From: JBOHER01 sp050701115
GTDB lineage: Bacteria > Actinomycetota > Actinomycetes > Mycobacteriales > Pseudonocardiaceae
Direction of reading: 5' to 3'
Length of the DNA: 12,033 nt
NCBI GenBank assembly: GCA_050701115.1
Contig: JBOHER010000004.1
Location: 1-12,033, forward strand
Shown here: one piece after another, positions 1 to 6,668 of the stretch
Numbering within the stretch: the first letter of the stretch is position 1
Layout of the letters: each line of letters starts with the position of its first letter
The notes under the pieces: model-generated
Database searches by the model: none
What the model was told of the DNA's origin: nothing
The model's input: only the letters and a program-made list of their open reading frames with translations
Translations under genes and position numbers: made by a program

Positions 1-85
1 CTCCTGCGCCCTACCGCCACCTGACTTTCTCATTGTCCTTGTCCAGCAACGACCCGCACATCAACCGTCCACTATGGAGGGCGAT

Positions 86-1759
86 ATGGCCGCCAACCTG
101 AACTACCGAATCACTGTCTCTGGGGTCCAGAGCGACCGGTTCGACGAGATCCTCACTTCCGAGGCGCTCGAGTTCGTAGCGCGGCTGGACAACGTCTTCG
201 CCGGACGTCGCCGTGAGCTGCTCGACGCGCGCAGGCTGCGCCGCGAAATGCTGAACTCCGGCGAGGAAAAGCTGGACTTCCGCGCAGACACCGCCGCCAT
301 CCGCGAAGACGACTCGTGGCGGGTGGCCGGTGCAGCGCCTGGACTCACCGACCGCAGGGTCGAGATTACCGGCCCGACCGACCGCAAGATGACGGTCAAC
401 GCGCTTAACTCCGGCGCCAAGGTGTGGCTGGCCGACTTCGAGGACGCCACCTCGCCGAGCTGGCAGAACGTGGTCTCGGGGCAGATCAACCTGTTCGACG
501 CCATCGGCGGCGACATCGACTTCTCGGTGCCCTCGCGGGACACCCGCACCCGGGCTGAGGCGGGCAAGCGCTACGTCATCGGTGACAACCCGGCGACCAT
601 CGTTGTGCGGCCGCGCGGCTGGCACCTGGTGGAAAAGCACGTCCGGATCGATGGACGCCCGGTGTCGGCTGCCCTTTTCGACTTCGGCCTCTACTTCTTC
701 CACAACGCCAAGCGCCTGCTCGAGCGTGGCGTCGGCCCGTACTTCTACCTGCCGAAGCTGGAGAACCACCTCGAAGCGCGACTGTGGAACGACGTGTTCG
801 TGCTGGCACAGGATCTGCTCGCTCTGCCGCAGGGCACCATCCGGGCCACCGTCCTGATCGAGACGATCACCGCGGCATTCGAAATGGACGAGATTCTCTA
901 CGAGCTGCGCGAGCACATCGCGGGCCTGAACGCCGGACGCTGGGACTACATCTTCAGCGTCATCAAGAACTTCAGCCAGCAGGGCGCGGACTTCGTGCTG
1001 CCCGATCGAGCCCAGGTGACCATGACTGTGCCGTTCATGCGGGCCTACACCGAATTGCTGGTGGCCACCTGCCACAAGCGTGGTGCGCACGCGATCGGCG
1101 GGATGGCCGCCTTCATCCCCAGCAAGGACCCGGAAGCCAACGCGATCGCGTTCGGCAAAGTGCGTCAGGACAAGGAGCGGGAGGCAGGCGACGGCTTCGA
1201 CGGCTCGTGGGTTGCGCACCCCGGGCTTGTTCCGGTCTGCCGTGAGGTTTTCGACTGGGTGCTCGGGGAGAAGCCGAATCAGCTCGACCGGCTCCGTGAC
1301 GACGTGAACGTGTCCGCGGAGGACCTGCTGAACGTGGCAGGCACGGGCGGCGACGTCACCGAGGAAGGCCTGCGCAACAACATCAACGTGGCGCTGCGCT
1401 ACTTGGATGCCTGGCTGCGCGGGACCGGCGCCGCGGCGATCCGCCCACCCTGCGCCCCGCCCACCGCCCCCGAACAGCGGCTCTCCTTGATGGAGGACGC
1501 CGCGACCGCGGAGATCGCGCGCTGCCAGGTGTGGCAGTGGATCTACAACGGCACCAAGCTCGCCAGCGGCGACCCGATCACCACCGAACTCGTCACCCGG
1601 TTCCTGGACGAGGAACTCGACTCGATTCGGGCCGATGCCGGTGGACCAGGTAACCGGCTCGACGATGCCCGGCAGATCTTCGTGGAGATCGCGCTCGCCG
1701 AGAAGCTGCCCAACTTCTTCACCCTCAGCGCGTACGCGCGCTACCTCACGCAGGGCTAG
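86..1759 (+). CDS. aceB: Malate synthase A
   Basis: This enzyme condenses glyoxylate with acetyl-CoA to give malate and CoA, the second step of the glyoxylate shunt, in the cytosol. The product is 557 residues, normal for isoform A and much shorter than the ~740-residue isoform G (GlcB) of mycobacteria. Visible family motifs are FEDATSPSW (118-126), RPRGWHLVEKHV (175-186), LPKLENHLEARLWNDVF (222-238), LIETITAAFEMDEIL (257-271), GLNAGRWDYIFS (280-291), GMAAFIPSK (339-347) and LMEDAATAEI (468-477). By spacing from the E. coli enzyme, R175 is the catalytic Arg, E259 and D287 the Mg ligands, and D471 the probable catalytic Asp. An ATG at 74 is in frame, but GGAGGG at 76-81 is a Shine-Dalgarno placed for the ATG at 86, so I chose 86. 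No isocitrate lyase is visible. The only downstream neighbour is convergent, so it is monocistronic on this side. Confidence 0.96.
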   Translation: MAANLNYRITVSGVQSDRFDEILTSEALEFVARLDNVFAGRRRELLDARRLRREMLNSGEEKLDFRADTAAIREDDSWRVAGAAPGLTDRRVEITGPTDRKMTVNALNSGAKVWLADFEDATSPSWQNVVSGQINLFDAIGGDIDFSVPSRDTRTRAEAGKRYVIGDNPATIVVRPRGWHLVEKHVRIDGRPVSAALFDFGLYFFHNAKRLLERGVGPYFYLPKLENHLEARLWNDVFVLAQDLLALPQGTIRATVLIETITAAFEMDEILYELREHIAGLNAGRWDYIFSVIKNFSQQGADFVLPDRAQVTMTVPFMRAYTELLVATCHKRGAHAIGGMAAFIPSKDPEANAIAFGKVRQDKEREAGDGFDGSWVAHPGLVPVCREVFDWVLGEKPNQLDRLRDDVNVSAEDLLNVAGTGGDVTEEGLRNNINVALRYLDAWLRGTGAAAIRPPCAPPTAPEQRLSLMEDAATAEIARCQVWQWIYNGTKLASGDPITTELVTRFLDEELDSIRADAGGPGNRLDDARQIFVEIALAEKLPNFFTLSAYARYLTQG

Positions 1760-1771
1760 GTCCCCCAGACG

Positions 1772-1822
1772 TCCCTCCCTCTCGCGCCGGCACTCACCCG
1801 CCGTCGGTGCGGGAGGGAGGGA
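1772..1822. terminator. Bidirectional hairpin terminator
   Basis: An 18-bp stem pairs 1772-1789 with 1805-1822, with two G-U wobbles when read on the + strand, around a 15-nt loop. It starts 12 nt after the aceB stop codon and ends 21 nt before the stop codon of the facing glycosyltransferase, so it can end transcription in both directions. There is no long U-tract, which is usual in high-GC actinomycetes. Confidence 0.75.
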
Positions 1823-1843
1823 TTCTCCATCACCCTCGAGGGC

Positions 1844-3097
1844 TCACTCGTGAAACGCGTTGCCGGTGGCGATCTTTGGCCGCCCGAGCGGCTGTGGACC
1901 GGCGGGGCGGGCGCGCCGGTACACCTCCGCGGTGGACTTGGCGATGCGTGCCCAGTCGAAGTCGGCTGCAAGCCGAGCCTGCGCGGCGTCCGCTCGCCGC
2001 GCGGCGGCTGGTCGGTCTGTGAGCACCGCGTGCACCCCGGAGATGAGGGCAGTGATGTCGCCCGGACAGAACGCGAGGCCGGTTTCCCCGTCGACGACGA
2101 CCTCGCCCAGCCCGCCCGCCGTCGAGGCGACCAGCGGAGCCTTGGCCGCGGCCGCCTCCAGCGCCACGATGCCGAACGGCTCATACCTGCTCGGCAGCAC
2201 CACGGCATCCGCGCCGGCGAGCACGGCGCGCAGGTCCCGGTCGGACAGGTGGCCGACGAAGTCCACCGCGCGGCGAACCCGCAGCTTGCGTGCCTGCTTG
2301 GTGAGCGGCTCGAGATGCCTGCCCTTGCCCGCGACCACCAACCTGGTCCCAGGGTGGTGCCGGCGAATCTCCGGTAGGGCGTCGAGCAGATCCTGCACGC
2401 CCTTCTCCCACTCCAGCCTGCCGAAGTAGAGCAACAGCGGCGCGCCGTGCGGACTGTGGGTCTGGCGTGCCTGCTCGATCTCGTCCGCGGGCACCTGCCA
2501 GCCGCGTTCCTCGATGCCGTTGTGGATGACGTGGATATCGGAGGGCACCAAGTCGAAAAGATGCGCGACCTCCGCGCGCATGGCCTGGGAACAGGTGATC
2601 AGCGCGTCGGAGCGGTTGGCCAGCCACCATTCGACCGAGTGCACCTGCTGGTTGAGCGGGTGGGACAGCCATCCCGAGTGCCTGCCTGCTTCGGTGGCGT
2701 GGATGGTGCCGACCAGCGGCACCCGTGCGGCCTCGGCTAGCGCGATCGCGGGGTGCGTGACCAGCCAGTCATGCGCATGCACGACATCGGGCTGCCAATC
2801 GCGCAGCAGTTCGTGGCCCGCCCGGATCATCGCGTGTCCCATGGCCAGCGTCCAGGCGACGAGATCTCGCTCGAAGGTGACGTGCATCGGGTCTTCGGCG
2901 ACCCTGATGATCCGCACGCCGTCCACCACACGGTCGGTGGCCGGGTGCGTCTGGGCGTCGGTACCCGCGACGTGCCTGCAGAGAACGACGACCTGGTGGC
3001 CGTCGTGGGTCAGGTGGCGGGCCAGCGCGTGGACGTGCCGGGAGAGCCCGCCCACCACTACTGGCGGGTATTCCCAGGAGACCATCAGCACGCGCAT
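1844..3097 (-). CDS. GT4 alpha-glucosyltransferase, Rv3032-like (glycogen synthase type)
   Basis: This is a 417-residue retaining glycosyltransferase of GT-B fold, family GT4. The nearest match I recognise is M. tuberculosis Rv3032, which extends alpha-1,4-glucan chains for cytosolic glucan and methylglucose lipopolysaccharide. The N-terminal domain opens with MRVLMVSWEYPP and the glycine loop GGLSRHV (16-22), followed by VHAHDW (106-111). The C-terminal nucleotide-sugar domain has GRLEWEKG (226-233), the E-x7-E element inside SRYEPFGIVALEA (303-315) and GGLGEVV (328-334). The frame is open 138 codons further upstream, but that extension is Arg/Ser/Pro-rich and unlike the family. The ATG at 3097 begins the canonical N-terminus and has GAGG about 11 nt upstream. 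It is the last gene of a leftward set, 103 nt after the GH57 gene, and could have its own promoter there. Donor (UDP- or ADP-glucose) cannot be decided from sequence. Confidence 0.9.
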   Translation of the reverse strand: MRVLMVSWEYPPVVVGGLSRHVHALARHLTHDGHQVVVLCRHVAGTDAQTHPATDRVVDGVRIIRVAEDPMHVTFERDLVAWTLAMGHAMIRAGHELLRDWQPDVVHAHDWLVTHPAIALAEAARVPLVGTIHATEAGRHSGWLSHPLNQQVHSVEWWLANRSDALITCSQAMRAEVAHLFDLVPSDIHVIHNGIEERGWQVPADEIEQARQTHSPHGAPLLLYFGRLEWEKGVQDLLDALPEIRRHHPGTRLVVAGKGRHLEPLTKQARKLRVRRAVDFVGHLSDRDLRAVLAGADAVVLPSRYEPFGIVALEAAAAKAPLVASTAGGLGEVVVDGETGLAFCPGDITALISGVHAVLTDRPAAARRADAAQARLAADFDWARIAKSTAEVYRRARPAGPQPLGRPKIATGNAFHE

Positions 3098-3146
3098 AGT
3101 GGAACGATCCTCGCACCCGGATGGTCTGGCCCACGCACGACCCCGA

Positions 3147-3161
3147 GATACGGACGGTATC
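3147..3161. promoter_or_regulatory. Short inverted repeat between the GH57 and GT4 genes
   Basis: GATAC and GTATC arms flank a 5-nt centre, about 50 nt upstream of the GT4 start, in the 103-nt gap that separates it from the GH57 gene. It could be an operator or a small RNA hairpin. The arms are only 5 bp, so chance occurrence is quite possible. Confidence 0.25.
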
Positions 3162-3187
3162 GGGAATGAGACACCCGGTACCTGACC

Positions 3188-3200
3188 CGGCACTGTGCCG
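3188..3200. other. 13-nt palindrome directly after the GH57 stop codon
   Basis: CGGCAC and GTGCCG arms surround a single central base, immediately 3' of the GH57 stop codon at 3201-3203 on the minus strand. As RNA this is a 5-bp stem with a 3-nt loop. It may attenuate transcription or protect a 3' end between the GH57 and GT4 genes. It is too short to call a full terminator. Confidence 0.3.
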
Positions 3201-4757
3201 CTACAGCCCGCGGGCGTCGAGCTGGCCGAAGGGGTAATCCCGGGTGCGCAGTTCGGCCGCGCGGGTGGTGGCCCGGCTGCAGTCGCCCGAGGTGAGCAGT
3301 TCAGCCAGCTCGGTGAATTGCTCGCCGTGCACGCGTGCCCTCCTGCGTGCGTAGTCGGCGGCCGAGTCCTTGGTGACCATGAACGCCCAGTCGCTGGACA
3401 GCGCCAGCATCGCCTCGCGGACGATCTGGTCGCGGGCCGCACAGCGGCCTGAAGCGGCATGAAGGGAGCTGCTCTGCTCATCGTGCACACCAAAGCTCCC
3501 TTGAGTCGCATCGGCCACCTTGATCAACTCGCGCTGCAGCGTGGCGTTGCCTGCGACCATGTCGGCTACCTGCTCGCCGTCCCACACGCGCCAGTCCTTG
3601 CCCGACCCCCAGGAGGAGGCGGGCAGGTCGATCGGGCCCCCCAGGTGACCCGCCTGAAGTGCGCCGCGCAGCGTGGTCACCAGCACCCCTGCCTCGGGAA
3701 GCGCACGCAGGACACCCTCGATCCACGCAGGTCCTTCGTGCCACCAGTGCCCGTACAGCTCGGTGTCGTAGGCGGCGACCACCAGCGCGCGGCGTCCATG
3801 CTGGTCCCGCAACGATCGCAGACGGGCCACCACGGTGTCCACGAAGTCCTGCACGTGTGTGCGCAGGGTGTTCACCGCGAGCGCGGGATCATAGGGTGCC
3901 TTGTCCGCGGGCTCGACGGTCTTGCCGGTGACCCTGGACGGCTTGATGCCGACCGTGTGGTCCCAGGTGTGGAAGTCGCGATAGTGGGCATGCCCGGGGT
4001 AACCGGCCTTCGGCGACCACACCCGATAGGTGACTTCGAGATCGCGGCCGAAGCACACCACATCGGAGTCGCCGACCGTCCGCGCGGCCCAGGTATCACC
4101 GTGCAGGGCTGGTCCGTCGACAAGGAATCGCCGCACACCCGCGTCCGCATAACCGGACTCCATCCCCGGCGCATAGCCGCATTCGGGAGCCCAGATGCCG
4201 TCCGGTGCGCTGCCGATGCGTAGCGCCGTGTCGGCTAGACCGTTCCGCAGCGCGTAGGCGCGGATGCGTTCGTCCAGCAACGGCTGGAAGGGATGCGCCA
4301 GCGGGCCACCGATCAGCTCCAGCACGCCCGAGTCCACAAGGGACCGCAGGATTGGTGAAAACCCGTGCTGCCAGTGGGATTCGAAGTCCGCCACCGCCCG
4401 GGTCGCCGCAAGGTACTCGTCGGCGGCCAGGGTTCTCAGCAGCGGATCCATGCTTCGCCAATGATCCGAAGCATGTTGGGCGCGCAGTTGCCAGTGTCCG
4501 AGCCACTCGTGGAAGGCGTGCAGCGAGTAGGGATCGTCCAGTTGAGCCGCCAGGATCGGTGTCACGCCCAGGGTGAGCACGTCGCGCTTTCCCTCATCGG
4601 CGAACCGGCGCAGCAGGTCGACCACCGGCAGGTAGGAGTGCGCCCACGCTTGGTACAGCCATTCCTCGCCAACCGGCCAGGAACCGTGGTGGGACAGCCA
4701 TGGCAGATGGCTGTGCAGGACAAGGCAAAACGTGCCTTCTGGGCCATCGCTGGTCAC
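3201..4757 (-). CDS. GH57 1,4-alpha-glucan branching enzyme, Rv3031-like
   Basis: This 518-residue protein is of GH57 type, close in length to M. tuberculosis Rv3031, and would introduce alpha-1,6 branches into a cytosolic alpha-1,4-glucan. The five GH57 regions are visible: HSHLPW (15-20), GGPLAHPFQPLL (150-161), GIWAPECGY (187-195) with E192 as expected nucleophile, YDTELYGHWWHEG (330-342) with D331 as expected acid/base, and SSWGSGKDWRVW (381-392). The C-terminal ~120 residues form the helical domain typical of branching enzymes. I place the start at the GTG at 4757, because family similarity begins there and GTG overlaps the methyltransferase stop as GTGA. That overlap indicates translational coupling, and no good independent Shine-Dalgarno is visible. 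The frame stays open another 130 codons, but only as the shadow of the methyltransferase gene. Whether it branches glycogen or the methylglucan precursor cannot be told from sequence. Confidence 0.9.
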   Translation of the reverse strand: MTSDGPEGTFCLVLHSHLPWLSHHGSWPVGEEWLYQAWAHSYLPVVDLLRRFADEGKRDVLTLGVTPILAAQLDDPYSLHAFHEWLGHWQLRAQHASDHWRSMDPLLRTLAADEYLAATRAVADFESHWQHGFSPILRSLVDSGVLELIGGPLAHPFQPLLDERIRAYALRNGLADTALRIGSAPDGIWAPECGYAPGMESGYADAGVRRFLVDGPALHGDTWAARTVGDSDVVCFGRDLEVTYRVWSPKAGYPGHAHYRDFHTWDHTVGIKPSRVTGKTVEPADKAPYDPALAVNTLRTHVQDFVDTVVARLRSLRDQHGRRALVVAAYDTELYGHWWHEGPAWIEGVLRALPEAGVLVTTLRGALQAGHLGGPIDLPASSWGSGKDWRVWDGEQVADMVAGNATLQRELIKVADATQGSFGVHDEQSSSLHAASGRCAARDQIVREAMLALSSDWAFMVTKDSAADYARRRARVHGEQFTELAELLTSGDCSRATTRAAELRTRDYPFGQLDARGL

Positions 4758-5563
4758 TGGCGCACCGCCACGGCGACCAGATCGAGGCTGGAGTCGATGT
4801 CGTCGCCGTGAATATCGAAGTCGCCCGCCGTGATGGCGCCGATGTCGGCGAGTAGGCCAGCAGGCCAGGGTGCATGTCCGGGCAGGTGGCCCATCACCAC
4901 GTCGAGTTGGGCGGAGATGATCGACCCGTCGTACCGCTCGTCCAGCGTGCGCACCCTCGCCCCGTGGTTCAGGCCATGCAGCGTCTCCACGTCGAAGCCC
5001 GCCGCACGCAACAGGGTGTCCAGTTCGGACGGCGCCAGTTCCCTGGTGTGGTAAGGGTTCAGCGGCACGTCGGAGTCCGGGGTGAAGGTGAGCCGGTTCG
5101 GTGTCGTCACCAGCAGCCTGCCGCTGGGCCGCAGCACGCGGTAGCACTCGGCCAGGAAGCCGTCCTGGTCCCAGAGATGCTCGATGACCTGGAAATTGAC
5201 CACCACGTCGATCCCGCCGGTGGCGATAGGGAGGTAGGCCAGGTTCCCGCGTAGCACGTGTAGGTCAGCATAGCGTCGAGCGACGTGCTCGGTGGTCGGC
5301 TCGTCGTAGTCCAGGGCGACAACCCTGCCTGCTGATGCGGCAATGAGCCCCGCGCCGTAGCCTTCGCCGCACCCGGCTTCGAGCACCGTCGCGCCCGCGC
5401 AGTACGGCAGCAGCGCGTGGTAGGCGGCCTCGTGCCTGCGGAACCAGTAGTTCTCCTCAGGAACGCCGGGCACCGTGCGTTCGCCGGTCAGGTGCAAGGC
5501 CTCGCCCCGGTTCACGGGCGGGGTGTTCACGGGCACAGTCGCATGGGTGCTCACGGGGTCCAT
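4754..5563 (-). CDS. Class I SAM-dependent methyltransferase, Rv3030-like
   Basis: This 269-residue Rossmann-fold methyltransferase has SAM motif I VLEAGCGEGYGAG (60-72), the acidic ribose-binding residue in ALDYD (83-87), VVNFQVIEHLWDQDGFL (121-137) around motif II, and LRPSGRLLVTTPN (144-156). The segments LTGERT and ENYWFRRH near the N-terminus match my memory of M. tuberculosis Rv3030, which sits in the same order upstream of Rv3031-Rv3032 and is linked to methylglucose lipopolysaccharide. The likely acceptor is therefore a sugar hydroxyl of an alpha-glucan, but position and substrate are inference. The start could be the ATG at 5563 or the GTG at 5554; neither has a clear Shine-Dalgarno, and the first ~20 residues are unconserved. 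The start-codon region is one copy of a 21-bp direct repeat, with the other copy 123 nt upstream. The stop overlaps the GH57 start. Confidence 0.88.
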   Translation of the reverse strand: MDPVSTHATVPVNTPPVNRGEALHLTGERTVPGVPEENYWFRRHEAAYHALLPYCAGATVLEAGCGEGYGAGLIAASAGRVVALDYDEPTTEHVARRYADLHVLRGNLAYLPIATGGIDVVVNFQVIEHLWDQDGFLAECYRVLRPSGRLLVTTPNRLTFTPDSDVPLNPYHTRELAPSELDTLLRAAGFDVETLHGLNHGARVRTLDERYDGSIISAQLDVVMGHLPGHAPWPAGLLADIGAITAGDFDIHGDDIDSSLDLVAVAVRQ

Positions 5564-5569
5564 TCAAAC
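5549..5569. repeat. 21-bp direct repeat, copy 1 (contains the methyltransferase start codons)
   Basis: This segment matches 5672-5692 at 20 of 21 positions, with one G/T difference at the sixth base. Read on the minus strand it holds TGA-ATG followed by codons for Asp-Pro-Val-Ser, so it spans both candidate start codons of the methyltransferase gene. Confidence 0.85.
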
Positions 5570-5577
5570 GTTCGCGT

Positions 5578-5595
5578 CACCCACCATGGTGGGTG
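5578..5595. promoter_or_regulatory. 18-bp perfect palindrome upstream of the methyltransferase gene
   Basis: CACCCACCATGGTGGGTG is its own reverse complement, with no spacer. It lies 15 nt upstream of the methyltransferase ATG. A perfect, spacer-free 18-bp dyad suits a dimeric repressor site. In RNA it could only fold with a strained loop, so I favour a DNA-level operator. No regulator gene is adjacent. Confidence 0.5.
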
Positions 5596-5614
5596 GGGCT
5601 GACGTGGGTTGTGT

Positions 5615-5661
5615 ACCGACCGCTCCGCACGGGCCTGGCGGCCCGTGGTCGCTCGGTCGGT
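5615..5661. other. 47-nt two-stage hairpin in the divergent intergenic region
   Basis: Outer arms ACCGACCG (5615-5622) and CGGTCGGT (5654-5661) pair over 8 bp. Inner arms CACGGGCC (5628-5635) and GGCCCGTG (5640-5647) pair over 8 bp around the loop TGGC. An asymmetric internal loop of 5 and 6 nt separates the two stems. It could be a 5' leader structure of the minus-strand operon, a cruciform, or part of a small inserted element, because it lies between the two 21-bp direct repeats. Confidence 0.55.
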
Positions 5662-5671
5662 GGTGAATGAC

Positions 5672-5692
5672 GCTCACTGGGTCCATTCAAAC
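5672..5692. repeat. 21-bp direct repeat, copy 2
   Basis: This is the second copy of the start-region repeat, exactly 123 nt (41 codons) from copy 1. Read on the minus strand it starts a 40-codon open frame with ATG at 5686, beginning Met-Asp-Pro-Val-Ser like the methyltransferase. That frame ends with TGA at 5564-5566, directly abutting the real ATG. There is no Shine-Dalgarno before the upstream ATG, so I do not call it a gene. Confidence 0.8.
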
Positions 5693-5721
5693 AGCGGATG
5701 ATGTCACACCGTGGCTCTCGC

Positions 5722-5727
5722 TAACGT
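5722..5727 (+). promoter_or_regulatory. Possible -10 element for a leaderless transcript
   Basis: TAACGT fits the actinobacterial TANNNT -10 pattern and ends 9 nt before the ATG at 5737. That spacing would start transcription at or next to the start codon. No convincing -35 hexamer is visible. The weak GGAG only 2 nt before the ATG fits leaderless rather than Shine-Dalgarno initiation. Confidence 0.35.
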
Positions 5728-5736
5728 CTGGGAGTC

Positions 5737-6186
5737 ATGGAGCACACATCGGCGCAGAGTGCGCTGACCAACGTAGCCCTCGCGGTCCTTGCTCTTGCCG
5801 GGGCCGTACCGGGTACCTGGGCGACGGTGGCGCCGCGCTCGTTCTACGACGACTTTCCCGGGTTCGGGCGGCAGTGGGTGGCCGCAGACGGACCGTTCAA
5901 CGAACACCTGGTCCGCGACGTCGGGGGCTTCTTCCTCGCGCTCGCCGCCCTCGCGATCGCGGCGCTGGTGCTGCGCACCGGTGTGGCAGCGCGGCTGGCC
6001 GCGCTGGCCTGGCTGGTGTTCTCGATCCCGCACACCGGCTACCACCTCACGCATCTCGAGGTGTACAGCGCGCTGGACAAGATCCTGAACGTCGTCGGCC
6101 TGTCGGCGGTCGTCGTGCTTGCCGCCCTGGTCGCGCTCGCGCCGGAGCAACGGCGCCGATCCGGCGACCGCGCGGGTCAGGACTGA
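5737..6186 (+). CDS. Small four-helix membrane protein, function unknown (DUF4345-like)
   Basis: The 149-residue product has four hydrophobic segments at about residues 11-30, 62-80, 84-99 and 117-135, consistent with an integral membrane protein. Between helices 1 and 2 lies FYDDFPGFGRQWVAADG (36-52) followed by NEHLVRDVGGFF. A His-containing stretch IPHTGYHLTHLEVY (97-110) follows helix 3. Such Asp/His-bearing loops recur in small actinobacterial membrane proteins annotated as conserved or DUF4345-like, an assignment I make from general resemblance only. The last ~15 residues are Arg-rich and probably cytoplasmic. It diverges from the methyltransferase operon and overlaps tail to tail by 10 nt with the small gene at 6177-6383. 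No substrate or partner can be inferred. Confidence 0.8.
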   Translation: MEHTSAQSALTNVALAVLALAGAVPGTWATVAPRSFYDDFPGFGRQWVAADGPFNEHLVRDVGGFFLALAALAIAALVLRTGVAARLAALAWLVFSIPHTGYHLTHLEVYSALDKILNVVGLSAVVVLAALVALAPEQRRRSGDRAGQD

Positions 6187-6383
6187 GCGGGTCCGCGGTC
6201 CCTCGGCGGCTCTCCTGGCTGCGCCCGCCCGTTGTTCGCCGCTCGGTCGCGCAGCTTGGCGATGGCGTCCTTGGCCTGGGCCTGCCGTCGCGGGTCGGCG
6301 GCGAACTCCTTGGCCTGAGTGATCATCCGACGGCCTTGCGGGCTCGCCGCGAACCGGGCGAGCTTGCTGAAAAACGATGGCAT
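6177..6383 (-). CDS. Small basic helical protein, function unknown
   Basis: This 68-residue protein starts with MPSFFSKLARFAASPQGRRM, continues as a charged, Ala-rich predicted helix with many Lys/Arg/Gln/Asp, and ends in a Gly/Pro/Arg-rich tail. There is no signal peptide or membrane segment. I chose the ATG at 6383 because AGGA lies 8 nt upstream and codons after it show strong G/C third positions. The same frame is open further upstream, to a possible 134- or 159-residue protein, but that part is Arg/Trp/Cys-rich and looks less protein-like. It overlaps the stop of the facing membrane-protein gene by 10 nt. It lies 285 bp downstream of the etfD-like gene on the same strand and could be read from its transcript. 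I do not recognise a family. Confidence 0.6.
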   Translation of the reverse strand: MPSFFSKLARFAASPQGRRMITQAKEFAADPRRQAQAKDAIAKLRDRAANNGRAQPGEPPRDRGPAQS

Positions 6384-6668
6384 ACCGCAATCCTGGCACA
6401 GAACAGCTGTGGGCTCACAGGACCGGCGACACGGCCACCCCCAGCGCACCAGGGCCGACATGGGCCAATGCAACCCGGTGCTGCCGTGGATGCGCTGTTC
6501 GACCGTCACGATCACGCGTCGGGCCCGTGCACCGGCCGCCGCGGTACGGGCCGCCGTGAGTACCCCGAAGCCGAGGCTCATTCCGGTCCCAGAAGAACGC
6601 GGCGGGATCAGGGGGCCATGTCGCCACCGGCTCGTCGGGTAACTCGCCAGGAACACCGCCCGGCAACG

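Noticed and set aside
39..50. TTGTCCAGCAAC shared by the left edge and the right edge (12005-12016)
   Set aside because: A few 12-base matches are expected by chance in a 12-kb GC-rich window, and the flanks do not match.
11..1219. 402-codon open frame on the minus strand
   Set aside because: It is fully antisense to aceB, whose protein carries all family motifs. Long antisense frames are common in high-GC DNA.
3098..3511. 138-codon N-terminal extension of the GT4 protein
   Set aside because: It crosses the gap and enters the GH57 gene, is Arg/Ser/Pro-rich, and the conserved GT4 N-terminus begins at the ATG at 3097.
4758..5147. 130-codon N-terminal extension of the GH57 protein
   Set aside because: It lies inside the methyltransferase gene in another frame. 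The HxHxP motif of GH57 is expected within ~20 residues of the start, as with the GTG at 4757.
5564..5686. 40-codon upstream frame on the minus strand as a gene
   Set aside because: It has no Shine-Dalgarno and its sequence is dominated by the palindrome and hairpin. It is reported only as part of the repeat finding.
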